Shown: piece by piece, positions 8,495 through 16,562 of the stretch
Position numbering within the stretch: position 1 is the first letter of the stretch
Layout: every line of letters begins with the position of its first letter
NCBI RefSeq assembly: GCF_003243465.1
Contig: NZ_QFQZ01000013.1
Location: 8,595-72,594 of the forward strand
DNA from: Caulobacter segnis
GTDB lineage: Bacteria; Pseudomonadota; Alphaproteobacteria; Caulobacterales; Caulobacteraceae
Direction of reading: 5' to 3'
Length of the DNA stretch: 64,000 nucleotides
Position numbers and translations under genes: made by a program
The notes under the pieces: generated by a model
What the model was told of the DNA's origin: nothing
What the model saw: only the letters and a program-made list of their open reading frames with translations
Databases searched by the model: none

Positions 8495-9358
8495 TTAGCC
8501 CAGCGCTTTCTTGTAGAGCGCCAGAAGATTGCTCCACGCCGTCTCGGCGGCCGCCTCGTTGTAGACTTGGCTGCCCTTGACGGTCCAACCATGGTTGGCG
8601 CCCGCGAACACCTCCACCTGGGCCGGAAGCTTGGCCTCGGCGAAGGCGGCCTTCAGCTTGTCCTTCACGGTCGGGTCCTGCTTGTCGTCGTTGTCGGCGA
8701 TCTCGATCAGATAGGCCGCCTTGGTCTTGGGCAGCAACAGGTGCGGGCTGTCCGGCTTGTCGGTCAGCAGGCCGCCGCCGTGGAACGAGGCGACGGCGCC
8801 GATGCGGTTCGGGACGGCTCCCGCGGTTTGGAACGACAACGGACCGCCCATGCAATAGCCCTGCACGCCGGCCTTCTTGGCCGTGTTGGTCTGGGGCTGG
8901 GCGTCGAGGAAGGCGAGATAGGCGACCGCGTCCTTGGCGGTGCCTTCCGGCGTCACCGTGGCGCGCATCGGCGTCAGCTTGGCCCGGTCCTCCGGATTGG
9001 CGAAGTTCAAGCTGCCCTGGATCACCGGCGCCTTCTGGACCCGGCAATAGAGATTGGGGACCAGCACGACATAGCCGGCCGCGGCCAAGCGGCGGCCCAT
9101 GTCGCGGAACACCGGCCGCAGGCTCATCACATCCGGCCACAGCAGCACGGCCGGATACTTGCCCTTGGCTTTCGGATAGAACAGCGCGGCGTCGGCGGTC
9201 CCGTCCGGCGTCTTGATCTCGACATCCTTCTCCACGACCGTCTCGTCGGCGCGGGCCATAGTGGCGACGCCGGTCAGGGCGACGGTCATCAGGCCGAAGG
9301 CGCGACGGGAAACGCTGGGGTCGTGCACCAGGCCTTGGTGGATATCGTCATCGCACAT
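8495..9358 (-). CDS. dienelactone hydrolase family protein, exported
   Basis: A 287-residue alpha/beta hydrolase of the dienelactone hydrolase family. The nucleophile elbow is GYCMGG with Cys169, and the catalytic histidine is His256 in GANHGW. The N-terminus SRRAFGLMTVALTGVATMARA resembles a Tat/Sec signal peptide (twin arginine followed by A-F-G-L), so the enzyme is probably periplasmic. The preceding residues MCDDDIHQGLVHDPSV are normal for Tat substrates of this family. It probably hydrolyses ester or lactone substrates; the physiological one is unknown. The TonB receptor gene follows on the same strand. Confidence 0.9.
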   Translation of the reverse strand: MCDDDIHQGLVHDPSVSRRAFGLMTVALTGVATMARADETVVEKDVEIKTPDGTADAALFYPKAKGKYPAVLLWPDVMSLRPVFRDMGRRLAAAGYVVLVPNLYCRVQKAPVIQGSLNFANPEDRAKLTPMRATVTPEGTAKDAVAYLAFLDAQPQTNTAKKAGVQGYCMGGPLSFQTAGAVPNRIGAVASFHGGGLLTDKPDSPHLLLPKTKAAYLIEIADNDDKQDPTVKDKLKAAFAEAKLPAQVEVFAGANHGWTVKGSQVYNEAAAETAWSNLLALYKKALG

Positions 9359-9435
9359 GGCGGTCTCCTCCGGATGATCTTGGCGCGCACGCTATAACCG
9401 CGTTCTCCGTTCGCCTATCCACTTTACGAGGCGTG

Positions 9436-10464
9436 TCAGGCGCCGGACGCGTAGGTCGCCTTGCCCGGCAAAAGCAGGTCCTGCTTGCGCCCGTCGCACA
9501 GGGCGTAGCTGAAGCCGGACTGGATCGCCCAGGCCCCGACCTCGCCCTTCTTGTTGATCGCCAGGAAGCCGACCTGGATATCCTTGGCCTGGGGCTTCTT
9601 CTTCAGGATGCGCTCGACCGCCTCGCGGCACGCGGCCTCGGGCGAGCGGCCCTGGCGCATCAGCTCGACGACCAGGAAGCTGCCGACATTGCGGATCACC
9701 TCTTCGCCGACGCCGGTCGAGGTGGCGCCGCCGACCTCGTTGTCGACATAGAGGCCCGCGCCGATGATCGGGCTGTCGCCCACGCGGCCGCGCATCTTCC
9801 AGGCCATGCCGCTGGTGGTGCAGGCGCCGGAGATGTTCCCCTTGGCGTCGATGGCCAGCATGCCGATGGTGTCGTGATTGCCCGCCCCGCCAGGCGTGCC
9901 GAGCTGGCCAGTGGTCTTGCCGTAATCGCCGACCTCGCTGTTGGCCTTGGGTTGGTACTTGGCGTCCTTCTTCCAGGCCTCCCAGGCGGCCTTCGATTCC
10001 GGCGTCAGCAGCTCCTCGCGCGGGAAGCCCTGCTCCAGGGCGAACTGCAGCGCGCCAGCGCCGACCAGCATGACGTGCGGCGTCTTCTCCATGACTCGGC
10101 GGGCGACCGAGATCGGATGGGCGATATGCTCAAGCGCCGCGACGGAGCCGCAGTTGCCAAGCTCGTCCATGATGCAGGCGTCCAGCGAGACATGGCCGTC
10201 GCGGTCGGGATAGCCGGCGCGGCCGACGCTGTGGTTCTTGAGGTCCTGCTCGGGCACGCGCGCCCCAGCCTCGACGGCGTCCAGCGCGCGGCCGCCCTTG
10301 GAGAGCACGGCCCAGGCGGCCTGGTTGGCGGCGACGCCGAAGTCCCAGGTCGAGATCACGCAGGGACCGTCCAGCCGCACGCCCTCGCCCGCCGCCGCTG
10401 CGCGCCCGCTGATCATCGCCGATCCGACGAGGCTCGCGCCGATTAGGCCTCTACGATTCATCAT
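9436..10464 (-). CDS. N4-(beta-N-acetylglucosaminyl)-L-asparaginase / isoaspartyl peptidase family (Ntn hydrolase)
   Basis: A 342-residue N-terminal-nucleophile hydrolase of the glycosylasparaginase family. The self-cleaving site is NHDT with Thr199 becoming the nucleophile, followed by IGMLAIDAKGNISGACTTSG, the family signature. The N-terminus (NRRGLIGASLVGSAMISGRAAAA) carries a twin-arginine-like signal, so it is likely exported. Start ATG 10464 has GGAG nine bases upstream; a second ATG is at 10461. Expected reaction: cleavage of the amide bond of glycosylated asparagine or beta-aspartyl peptides. It is divergent from cutC with about 55 bp between. Confidence 0.9.
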   Translation of the reverse strand: MMNRRGLIGASLVGSAMISGRAAAAGEGVRLDGPCVISTWDFGVAANQAAWAVLSKGGRALDAVEAGARVPEQDLKNHSVGRAGYPDRDGHVSLDACIMDELGNCGSVAALEHIAHPISVARRVMEKTPHVMLVGAGALQFALEQGFPREELLTPESKAAWEAWKKDAKYQPKANSEVGDYGKTTGQLGTPGGAGNHDTIGMLAIDAKGNISGACTTSGMAWKMRGRVGDSPIIGAGLYVDNEVGGATSTGVGEEVIRNVGSFLVVELMRQGRSPEAACREAVERILKKKPQAKDIQVGFLAINKKGEVGAWAIQSGFSYALCDGRKQDLLLPGKATYASGA

Positions 10465-10519
10465 GCCGCTGTGCTCCAAGAAGACCGCCGAATCCGTAAC
10501 ACGGCCGGAGAGAGAGACC

Positions 10520-11275
10520 ATGACCGACGCCAATCGTGTTGTGAAAGGGCGCGTCCTGCTGGAAGTCTGTGTGGATACGCCCGCCGGATTGGCGGCGGCG
10601 ATCGCGGGCGGGGCGGATCGGATCGAACTTTGCGCGGGCCTGACGCTCCAGGGCCTGACGCCCGCCCCCGGCCTGATGGCGCTGGCGGCCAAGTCGCCGA
10701 TCCCGGTCTATCCGATGATCCGGCCGCGCAACGGTGACTTCTATTACGACGCGCGGGACCTGGACGCGATGAAGCGCGACATTGACGCTGTTCGCACCTA
10801 CGGCCTGGCTGGGGTCAGCATCGGCGCCAGTCGGCCGGACGGTGAGCTGGACCTCGAGGTGCTGGGCGCCCTCGTCGATCATTCGCAGGGCCTGGGCATG
10901 ACCCTGCATCGCGCCTTCGACCTGGTGGAGGACCAGTCAGCCGCCCTGGAAATCGCCATTGAGATGGGTTTCGAGCGCGTGCTGACGTCTGGCGGCGCGA
11001 TCAGCGCCTTGGCGGGCGCCGAGCGCATCGCCGCCCTGGTCGCTCAAGCCAACGGCCGCATCAGCGTCCTGGCTGGCGCGGGGGTGCGGGTTTCCAACGT
11101 CGCCGACCTGGTCCGGCGCACCGGCGTGCGCGAGGTGCACGGCTCGTTCGGCGGGCCTCGCCCAGGCGCCGATCCGGCCTCGAAGCTCGGCGCGATGGGC
11201 TTCGTGCCGCCCACGCTTCAGGACACCGACCAGGCGGCCGTGGCCGAGGTCGCGCGGATCTTGCGCGACTTCTGA
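10520..11275 (+). CDS. cutC: copper homeostasis protein CutC family
   Basis: A 251-residue TIM-barrel protein with the CutC signatures LLEVCVDTPAGLAAAIAGGAD, RIELCAGL, YPMIRPRNGDFYY and TLHRAFD. The family was named for copper tolerance in E. coli, but its biochemical role is unresolved. The ATG follows GGAGAGAGAGACC. It stops 3 bp before the convergent pectate lyase gene. No metal-responsive regulator is adjacent. Confidence 0.92.
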   Translation: MTDANRVVKGRVLLEVCVDTPAGLAAAIAGGADRIELCAGLTLQGLTPAPGLMALAAKSPIPVYPMIRPRNGDFYYDARDLDAMKRDIDAVRTYGLAGVSIGASRPDGELDLEVLGALVDHSQGLGMTLHRAFDLVEDQSAALEIAIEMGFERVLTSGGAISALAGAERIAALVAQANGRISVLAGAGVRVSNVADLVRRTGVREVHGSFGGPRPGADPASKLGAMGFVPPTLQDTDQAAVAEVARILRDF

Positions 11276-11278
11276 GAC

Positions 11279-12586
11279 CTACTTCGGCGGGTGCTTGGCC
11301 GCCCATTTCGTCTCGTAGAGCCGAATGATCTTGGCCGGCTGGGTTCCGTACCAGGAATAGCCGTCGCGACGTTCGCGCGAGAGCTCATTGACGTTGTCGC
11401 GCAGGGTCTTGTCGCGCTCGCCGAAGACCGGCTTGCCGCTGGTGTCGTAGTAACGCGCCCAGATCGGCCCCGCGCCGGGCTTCTCGACCAGACGGCGCCC
11501 GTCGGGCTCGCCCTTGCCGGTCCATTCGAAACCGACGATCGCGGCCTTGCGCAGCCAGGCGACCCCGGCATGGACGGCGGCGACCTCGGCCGGCGTCGGG
11601 TCGGGCAGTTGCATCAGGTAGAATAGCAGGTCCGCGCTCTCACCGGTCGCCAGGGCCGGCGGCTCGAAGTTGCGGCCGGCGACCGGCGCCAAGGTGAAGG
11701 GATCAGCCTGCTGGCCCCAGATCGTCGGCTTGCCGTCGACGCGGATCTGGGCGGCGACGATGACCTCGCGGCCCTTCTTGGCCGCCGCGCCGGCCTTGGC
11801 GCGCAGATCGGCGGGTACGAAGGCGAAGTCGGCAATCCCCTCGGCCACTTCGGTCAGCAGGTAGGCCGCCTCCGAGACGGCGTTGTCATTGAAGGTGACC
11901 GCGTCGTGATAGCCGCCCTCCAGCGGCCAGACCTGCGGCCAGCCGCCGTTCGGGAACTGCGCGGCCAGCAGATAGCGCACGCCCTTCAGGAAGCTCTGGC
12001 GATAGGCCTCGCCCTCGGGGCCCGGAGTCTGGCGCGCGACCTTGGCCAGGAAGCGCATCTCGGTGATCGTGGCGTTGTTGTCCAGCGTGCCGACATAGCC
12101 CCACTTCGGATCGCGCGCGGCGTCGAAGTCGTTCTCGGTCAAGTACTTGGAGTTATTGTCGGAAGCCCACGGCTGGCCCGGCAAACGAAGCGCGCCGGTC
12201 CGGTCCTGGTTCTTGCTCCAGCCGCCGGCCGGGGTCTGGAAGCTGACGATCACGTCGGCGATGTGGCGCGCCTCGGCCGAGCCGTACCAGGCCGGGTCCT
12301 TGTCCAGGACCATGCCGCCGTCCCCATGGCCGGTCGGCGGAGGCGGCGGCGGGGTTTGGCCAGGGTTCAGCTCGGCGGCAAGCGCGGCGCGATCGGCCTT
12401 CTCCTGGGCGACCGAGCGCTCCAGATAGGCCTTCCAGGCGGGCTGCTGGGGCGGTGGCAGTTGGGCGATCCGCTCGGCGGTGATCGGCTGGGCCGGAACG
12501 TTCTTCCCGATGACGCCAGCGAAGGCGGGCGCGGCGAGCAGGCTGGCGGACAGAAGCAGGCCAAGGGCGGCCGCGCGGCAGGTCAT
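11279..12586 (-). CDS. pelA: pectate lyase, polysaccharide lyase family 10
   Basis: A 435-residue secreted pectate lyase of the PelA/PL10 type, cleaving polygalacturonate by beta-elimination in the periplasm or outside the cell. Visible motifs: SFQTPAGGWSKNQD, DFDAARDPKWGYVGTLDNNA, ITEMRFLAKVA, FPNGGWPQVWP and a C-terminal RDNVNELSRERRDGYSWYG block with the arginine/aspartate-rich active-site residues. I chose ATG 12586 (signal peptide MTCRAAALGLLLSASLLAAP, GGGGAGAG upstream) over the GTG at 12616, which would put ten charged residues before the signal. Plant cell-wall degradation fits a Caulobacter lifestyle. Confidence 0.9.
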   Translation of the reverse strand: MTCRAAALGLLLSASLLAAPAFAGVIGKNVPAQPITAERIAQLPPPQQPAWKAYLERSVAQEKADRAALAAELNPGQTPPPPPPTGHGDGGMVLDKDPAWYGSAEARHIADVIVSFQTPAGGWSKNQDRTGALRLPGQPWASDNNSKYLTENDFDAARDPKWGYVGTLDNNATITEMRFLAKVARQTPGPEGEAYRQSFLKGVRYLLAAQFPNGGWPQVWPLEGGYHDAVTFNDNAVSEAAYLLTEVAEGIADFAFVPADLRAKAGAAAKKGREVIVAAQIRVDGKPTIWGQQADPFTLAPVAGRNFEPPALATGESADLLFYLMQLPDPTPAEVAAVHAGVAWLRKAAIVGFEWTGKGEPDGRRLVEKPGAGPIWARYYDTSGKPVFGERDKTLRDNVNELSRERRDGYSWYGTQPAKIIRLYETKWAAKHPPK

Positions 12587-12683
12587 CGAACATCTCTCCC
12601 CGAGAGGCGTCTTCACGCGCGGACGCCTTGTCTCACAGGAATGATACCGGTTTCCTAGCCGGAGGGAACCTCCACGTCCCGAC

Positions 12684-12705
12684 TTCCCCGGCGAACGCCG
12701 GGGAG
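12684..12705 (-). terminator. strong palindromic hairpin after the ATP-grasp gene
   Basis: CCCCGGCG-AA-CGCCGGGG, a perfect 8-bp stem (9 with the flanking T-A) with a two-base loop, lies 12 bp past the end of the glutathionylspermidine-synthase-like gene. It has no U-tract but is well placed to end the minus-strand arm of the Yjf-like module. Similar short perfect palindromes occur often between Caulobacter genes, so a repeat origin is possible. Confidence 0.5.
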
Positions 12706-12716
12706 ATCGGAAGGGG

Positions 12717-13880
12717 TTAGCCTTCGATGATATGCGGCACGAAGCGCGAGCGGTCGCGCGTCACGCGCCCGCGGTCTTCGCGCACGCCAATGCCTGCGGG
12801 CTGGTCGCCGATCACCCACGAGCCGACCACGGGATAGTTCGCGCCGAACTTCGGCGGCGGCTTCAGTTCCTGGCGAATCCAGCCCTCAGCGCCGTAGCCC
12901 TGGTCCAGGACCCGCCCCTTGCGGCCGTTGGTCCACAGCTCGACGTTCGCGCCTTCGCGGCTGAACAGAGGCTTGCGGGCGTAGCTCGACCCCAGGCGCT
13001 CGACCTTGGGATCGTCGTCGAAATAGGTCTCGAGCAGGTTCGGGTGGCCCGGGTGGCGCTCCCAGAGCAGCGGCAGCAGCGCCTTGTTCGACAACAGCGC
13101 CTTCCACGGCGGCTCGATGAACTGGGTCTTGGAGCCGGCGATGTTGGCCGCGTACGGCTCGCGCAGCATGTCCTCCCAGGGGTACAGCTTGAACATCGCC
13201 CCGATGAGGTAGTTGTCCTGGTCGACGAAGCGGCCGTCGGCGTCGAGGCCGATCTCCGTCGTCGGCACGAACTTGGGCTCCAGCCCCGCCAACCGCGCCA
13301 TGTCCTCCAGGAACCGCACCGTCTGGCGGTCCTCGACGAAGTCCGGATCGCTGGCGAAGTGGACGAAGCCGCCGTTCGGGAAGATCGTCTTGAACCGCTC
13401 GGCCAACTGGTCGTGCAGGCTGTTGAACTGGTCCGTACTCTCCGGCAACGCGCCGCGCTGGATCAGGTCTTCCAGCCACAGCCACTGGAACACCGCCGCC
13501 TCATAGATGCTGGTCGGCGTGTCGGCGTTGTACTCGTAGAGCTTGGGCGGCCCCGCCCCATCGTAAAAGAAGTCGAAGCGGCCATAGAGCGACGGATCGC
13601 GCGCCGTCCACGAGGCGGCGACGACATCACGAGAGGCCTCCGGGATCTGGAGCCTGGCCATCAAGGCGTCGCTGCCAACGGCTTCCTCGACGAAGTCCAG
13701 GCACAGCTTGTGCAGCGCCTCGGTCGCGGGCTCCAGATGGCCCTCGACCTCCTCGAGCGTGAAGGCGTAGGCCGCCCGCTCGTCCCAGTAGCGACGGCCG
13801 TCGGCGTGATGCCAGGTGAAGCCGACGGCCTCGGCCCGGGACTTCCAGTCCGGCCGAGGCGTCAGGGTAAGACGGCGCAT
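12717..13880 (-). CDS. glutathionylspermidine synthase family protein (YjfC/YgiC-like ATP-grasp)
   Basis: A 387-residue ATP-grasp ligase corresponding to the synthetase half of E. coli glutathionylspermidine synthase, with no amidase domain. Recognisable stretches: GFTWHHADGRRYWDERAAYAF, DFFYDGAGPPKLYEYNADTPTS, VQFIEPPWK-like segment TQFIEPPWKALLSNKALLP and VVGSWVIGDQPAGIGVRED. It would form an amide bond between a carboxylate (glutathione or other peptide) and an amine; the true substrates of the stand-alone YjfC/YgiC type are unknown. Its ATG overlaps the PspA-family stop (TGATG), so it is coupled to pspA-like and DUF2170 genes as in E. coli yjfIJ...C. Confidence 0.9.
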   Translation of the reverse strand: MRRLTLTPRPDWKSRAEAVGFTWHHADGRRYWDERAAYAFTLEEVEGHLEPATEALHKLCLDFVEEAVGSDALMARLQIPEASRDVVAASWTARDPSLYGRFDFFYDGAGPPKLYEYNADTPTSIYEAAVFQWLWLEDLIQRGALPESTDQFNSLHDQLAERFKTIFPNGGFVHFASDPDFVEDRQTVRFLEDMARLAGLEPKFVPTTEIGLDADGRFVDQDNYLIGAMFKLYPWEDMLREPYAANIAGSKTQFIEPPWKALLSNKALLPLLWERHPGHPNLLETYFDDDPKVERLGSSYARKPLFSREGANVELWTNGRKGRVLDQGYGAEGWIRQELKPPPKFGANYPVVGSWVIGDQPAGIGVREDRGRVTRDRSRFVPHIIEG

Positions 13881-14632
13881 CAGGCGTCCTTGGAGCCGGC
13901 CCTGACCTTGTCCTCGATGGCCAGCATCGGCGCGGGCAGAGCCTCGTCCTTGGGCGCCATCAGGCGGGCCAGCACGTCCTCGGCCCCGCCGCCGCCCGGC
14001 AGGATCCCCGCCGCCGCCAGCTTGGCGTCGAGATCGGCGCCGGTCTTGCGCTCCTCGGACTCGTTGTGCAGGCGGAACTGCTCCTCGCGAACGGCCTGGC
14101 GCTCCTTGATGCGCTTGAGGCTGTCGGCGGCCGAGCCGACCACGCCGCTGGCCGAACCCGAGCGCGAGATCACCGCGGCCTGGGCCTTCTGGACGCTCTC
14201 GTTGACCTTGACGATCTCGATCTCGCGGCGCAGCGCCTCGACCTTGGCGTCGGTTTGCGAGATGACCGTGCGCAGCTTTTCCTCGGCGGCGCGCAGCTCG
14301 GTCATCTGGGTCGACTTCTGGGTCGCGTCCTTTTCAAGATCGGCGATGCGCTGGGCCACTTCCAGGGCCAGGGCCTGGTCGCCCTTGCCCATGGCCGCGC
14401 GGGCCGAAGCCTCGTACTTGCGGATCTGGTCGGTCAGGCCCCCGACCTCGGTCTCCAAGGACCGGCGTCGGGCGACCAGCTTGGCCAGTTCGTCCCGGGC
14501 CTTGCCCTGGGCGTTGTCGGCGTCGCGGATTTCCTGATCCAGGATCCGCAGGGCGTTGGCGTCGACGATGGTCTGCGCGCCGTCGTGGGCCGTGCCGCGG
14601 AAGAGCGCCGAGAGCTTGCTCCAGATCGACAT
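13880..14632 (-). CDS. PspA/IM30 family protein (YjfJ-like)
   Basis: A 250-residue protein of the PspA/IM30 family: the N-terminal amphipathic helix MSIWSKLSALFRGT, then a long antiparallel coiled coil (about 25-180, with DQEIRDADNAQGKARDELAKL and the heptad-rich EALRREIEIVKVNES segment). Such proteins polymerise on the inner membrane and protect or remodel it under stress. It is the middle gene of a three-gene minus-strand arm (DUF2170, pspA-like, ATP-grasp), 25 bp downstream of the DUF2170 gene. ATG 14632 has CTGGAG about nine bases upstream. There is no pspF/pspB/pspC nearby, so it belongs to the YjfJ branch rather than the classical Psp system. Confidence 0.92.
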   Translation of the reverse strand: MSIWSKLSALFRGTAHDGAQTIVDANALRILDQEIRDADNAQGKARDELAKLVARRRSLETEVGGLTDQIRKYEASARAAMGKGDQALALEVAQRIADLEKDATQKSTQMTELRAAEEKLRTVISQTDAKVEALRREIEIVKVNESVQKAQAAVISRSGSASGVVGSAADSLKRIKERQAVREEQFRLHNESEERKTGADLDAKLAAAGILPGGGGAEDVLARLMAPKDEALPAPMLAIEDKVRAGSKDA

Positions 14633-14657
14633 TCGAAGGTCTCCAGGTCTCTGTTCT

Positions 14658-15329
14658 TTAAGCGGCCGCGCCGCGGCTCTTTTCGAAGTTGTCGCGCAGA
14701 TCGCTGGCGGCGGCGATGGCGTTGTCGGCCAGGGTGCGCAGCTCGATGATCAGGGTCTGCAGGGTGGTCTTGGACGAGATCTCGCCCATCAGCTCGTAAT
14801 AGTCGCGACCCTCGACGCTGGTGATGCCGAAGTTCGAGAGCGGCACGATCTTCTGGGCCTTGAGCAGGAATTCGTTGAAGGCCGCGCGGTCGTTCTGTTC
14901 GTCGCAGGGCCACAGGAGAGTCGAGACCACCAGCTGAAGCCCGCCGCCGCTGACATAGATCGGCAGGTCACCGAATTCGTGCATCACGACCAGCAGCACG
15001 GGCTCGACGCCCTCGACCACGGTGACGGTCATTTCGCCTTCGCGCACCAGCGCGCTTTCCACCAGCCCGTCACGCAGGCTGTGAATGGTCCAGGCGATGT
15101 CGATAACGGAGTCCATGTGTCTGACGCCCTTGGGAGGGTTGGGGTTGGTCTTCAGCGCCGGCCCGCGGGCCGACTCCACGACGATGGCCTGGACAGCCGA
15201 GAGGATGTCGGGCTTGCAAGCCGCCGGAGCCCAGACCTCGATCTTCACGAAGCCGGCTTGCCGACGGGCTTCTCGCCACGCACGGGTCCTTTCGGCGGCC
15301 TGGGCGCCTCTCGTCGGTTTGGCAGGCAT
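14658..15329 (-). CDS. DUF2170 (YjfI-like) protein with an N-terminal MazE-like/DUF3018-like segment
   Basis: A 223-residue protein of two parts. Residues about 10-60 (ERTRAWREARRQAGFVKIEV, then WAPAACKPD) resemble the small MazE-type/DUF3018 antitoxin family with pattern R-x-R-x-R-x2-G-x2-P-[IV]-x-[IV]-W-V/A-P. Residues about 72-210 are DUF2170, as in E. coli YjfI: DIAWTIHSLRDGLVESALVREGEMT, VLLVVMHEFGDLPIYVSGG, ALN-like FNEFLLKAQKIVPLSNFGI. An internal ATG at 15116 has no ribosome site, so I keep one gene. The start codon lies at the edge of a palindromic repeat (15328-15357), which suggests it could be an autoregulator of the module. Function unknown. Confidence 0.85.
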   Translation of the reverse strand: MPAKPTRGAQAAERTRAWREARRQAGFVKIEVWAPAACKPDILSAVQAIVVESARGPALKTNPNPPKGVRHMDSVIDIAWTIHSLRDGLVESALVREGEMTVTVVEGVEPVLLVVMHEFGDLPIYVSGGGLQLVVSTLLWPCDEQNDRAAFNEFLLKAQKIVPLSNFGITSVEGRDYYELMGEISSKTTLQTLIIELRTLADNAIAAASDLRDNFEKSRGAAA

Positions 15330-15357
15330 GCGTTACATGTACGCATAACATGTACGC
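15328..15357. promoter_or_regulatory. palindrome plus tandem repeat in the divergent Yjf-module promoter
   Basis: ATGCGT-TACATGT-ACGCAT (15328-15346) is a 19-bp inverted repeat with perfect 6-bp arms. It overlaps a tandem copy: ACATGTACGC occurs at 15335-15344 and again at 15348-15357, 13 bp apart. The first copy touches the start codon of the DUF2170 gene. Repeats of this form are typical regulator-binding sites, and the nearest candidate regulator is the MazE-like N-terminus of the DUF2170 protein. This assignment is inference. Confidence 0.55.
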
Positions 15358-15485
15358 TTGACAAGACGCCGTTCGACGTCATCCTGCGCCGGACTTGATC
15401 GAGGGACAAGCGCGTCCCGAGGTAGAGCTGGCGACGCCGCTCACTTAGGCATGCCGGCCAGGGATTCGAGGGCCCGCGAACCACG

Positions 15486-16127
15486 ATGTTCGGAAAGCTT
15501 TTCGGCAGGAAGGACGCCCAGCGTCCCGCCCTGCCCGTCATCCGCAACGTGACCATTGGCCGGACGGTGGTCCTGGACCCGCTGGCTTGGCGGCGCTTCA
15601 GCGGCGAAGCGAAGTTCGCCCTGGACCGCGATACGCTGGAAATTACGGCCCAGGGCCTGATCCAGCTGAACGAGGGCGCGTTCGTGCACCGCTTCTATAC
15701 CGACGACGAAATCCTGTTCCAGGTCGTCTCGGACGATCGCGAGGGCCAGCGGGCCAACGACTTCACGGTGTTTGTCCCGTGGTCCAGCGAGTACCCGGCC
15801 GACCGCGCCGATCGCGACCTGTGGGGCGAGCGCCTGCGCGCCCGCACCTTCCAGGCGGAGGGCCTGCCGGAGTATCGCCGTTTCTGGTTCGGAGAGGACG
15901 CCGAGCGCCAGGATCCGGTCACCCTGTGGGAAGACGTCTACTACAACCGCGAGGGCGCGGCGCCGGACCGGCGGCTCTTCCAGACCACCATGCTATTCTA
16001 TCGCGAGCTTTCCGGCGGCGAAGGTCGCGAGCTGCTGCTGGCGTTGACGGCGGAGCCCCAAGACGGCGACGTAACACACGAGACGATGATCGGCCTGCCG
16101 CTGACGGTGGCCGAGTTCAAGGCTTGA
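15486..16127 (+). CDS. DUF2491 family protein (YjfK-like)
   Basis: A 213-residue soluble protein matching the YjfK/DUF2491 family: it begins MFGKLFGRKDAQ (an amphipathic start common to this family) and contains FALDRDTLEITAQGLIQLNEG, FHRFYTDDEIL-like VHRFYTDDEILFQV and YYNREGAAPDRRLFQTTMLF. Function unknown. It opens the plus-strand arm of the module, divergent from the DUF2170 gene with 156 bp between, and is followed by DUF350 and DUF1190 genes at 11- and 10-bp spacing, the same order as E. coli yjfK-yjfL-yjfM. Confidence 0.88.
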   Translation: MFGKLFGRKDAQRPALPVIRNVTIGRTVVLDPLAWRRFSGEAKFALDRDTLEITAQGLIQLNEGAFVHRFYTDDEILFQVVSDDREGQRANDFTVFVPWSSEYPADRADRDLWGERLRARTFQAEGLPEYRRFWFGEDAERQDPVTLWEDVYYNREGAAPDRRLFQTTMLFYRELSGGEGRELLLALTAEPQDGDVTHETMIGLPLTVAEFKA

Positions 16128-16138
16128 GGGAGAGGCCG

Positions 16139-16552
16139 ATGTTCGACTTCACGGCGTTCCAGGACGGAGCGATCGCGTTCCTGGTGGCCTTCGTGGCCGC
16201 CGGCCTGTTCACCATCGCCTTCAAATACGTCTACCAGTGGGTGACGCCCTATAGCGAGAAGGCGTTGATCCGGCAGGGCAACCTGGCCGCCGCCATCGCC
16301 TTGGCGGGCGCGCTGATCGGCTATGTCCTGCCGCTCGCCTCGGCGCTGAGCCACACGGTCAGCCTGCCCGAGTTCGCCGCCTGGGCGACCCTGGCCGGCG
16401 TGATCCAGATCGCCGCCTTCACCGGCGTGCGCCTGGTCGCCCTGCCCGACGTCAAGGCGCGGATCGAGAACGGCGAGACCTCGATCGGCGTCTATCTGGC
16501 GGGTATCTCCATCGCGGTCGGCGTGCTGAACGCCGCCTGCATGACCGCGTGA
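16139..16552 (+). CDS. DUF350 membrane protein (YjfL-like)
   Basis: A 137-residue inner-membrane protein with about four transmembrane segments: 11-31 (AIAFLVAFVAAGLFTIAFKY), 49-70 (NLAAAIALAGALIGYVLPLA), 82-103 and 116-134. This is the DUF350/YjfL family, of unknown function and usually encoded with PspA-like or DUF1190 genes. ATG 16139 follows GAGGGAGAGGCCG. Members often form homologous pairs of membrane halves; the short loop VALPDVKARIENGE before the last helix is typical. Confidence 0.9.
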   Translation: MFDFTAFQDGAIAFLVAFVAAGLFTIAFKYVYQWVTPYSEKALIRQGNLAAAIALAGALIGYVLPLASALSHTVSLPEFAAWATLAGVIQIAAFTGVRLVALPDVKARIENGETSIGVYLAGISIAVGVLNAACMTA

Positions 16553-16562
16553 GGACCGCGTC

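Noticed and set aside
8431..8592. In-frame extension of the TonB receptor upstream of 8430
   Set aside because: It would overlap the 3' end of the dienelactone hydrolase gene, has no ribosome site and does not supply a signal peptide.
15358..15363. TTGACA as the -35 of a plus-strand promoter for the DUF2491 gene
   Set aside because: No acceptable -10 box is found 16-18 bp downstream; it may just be part of the repeat region.
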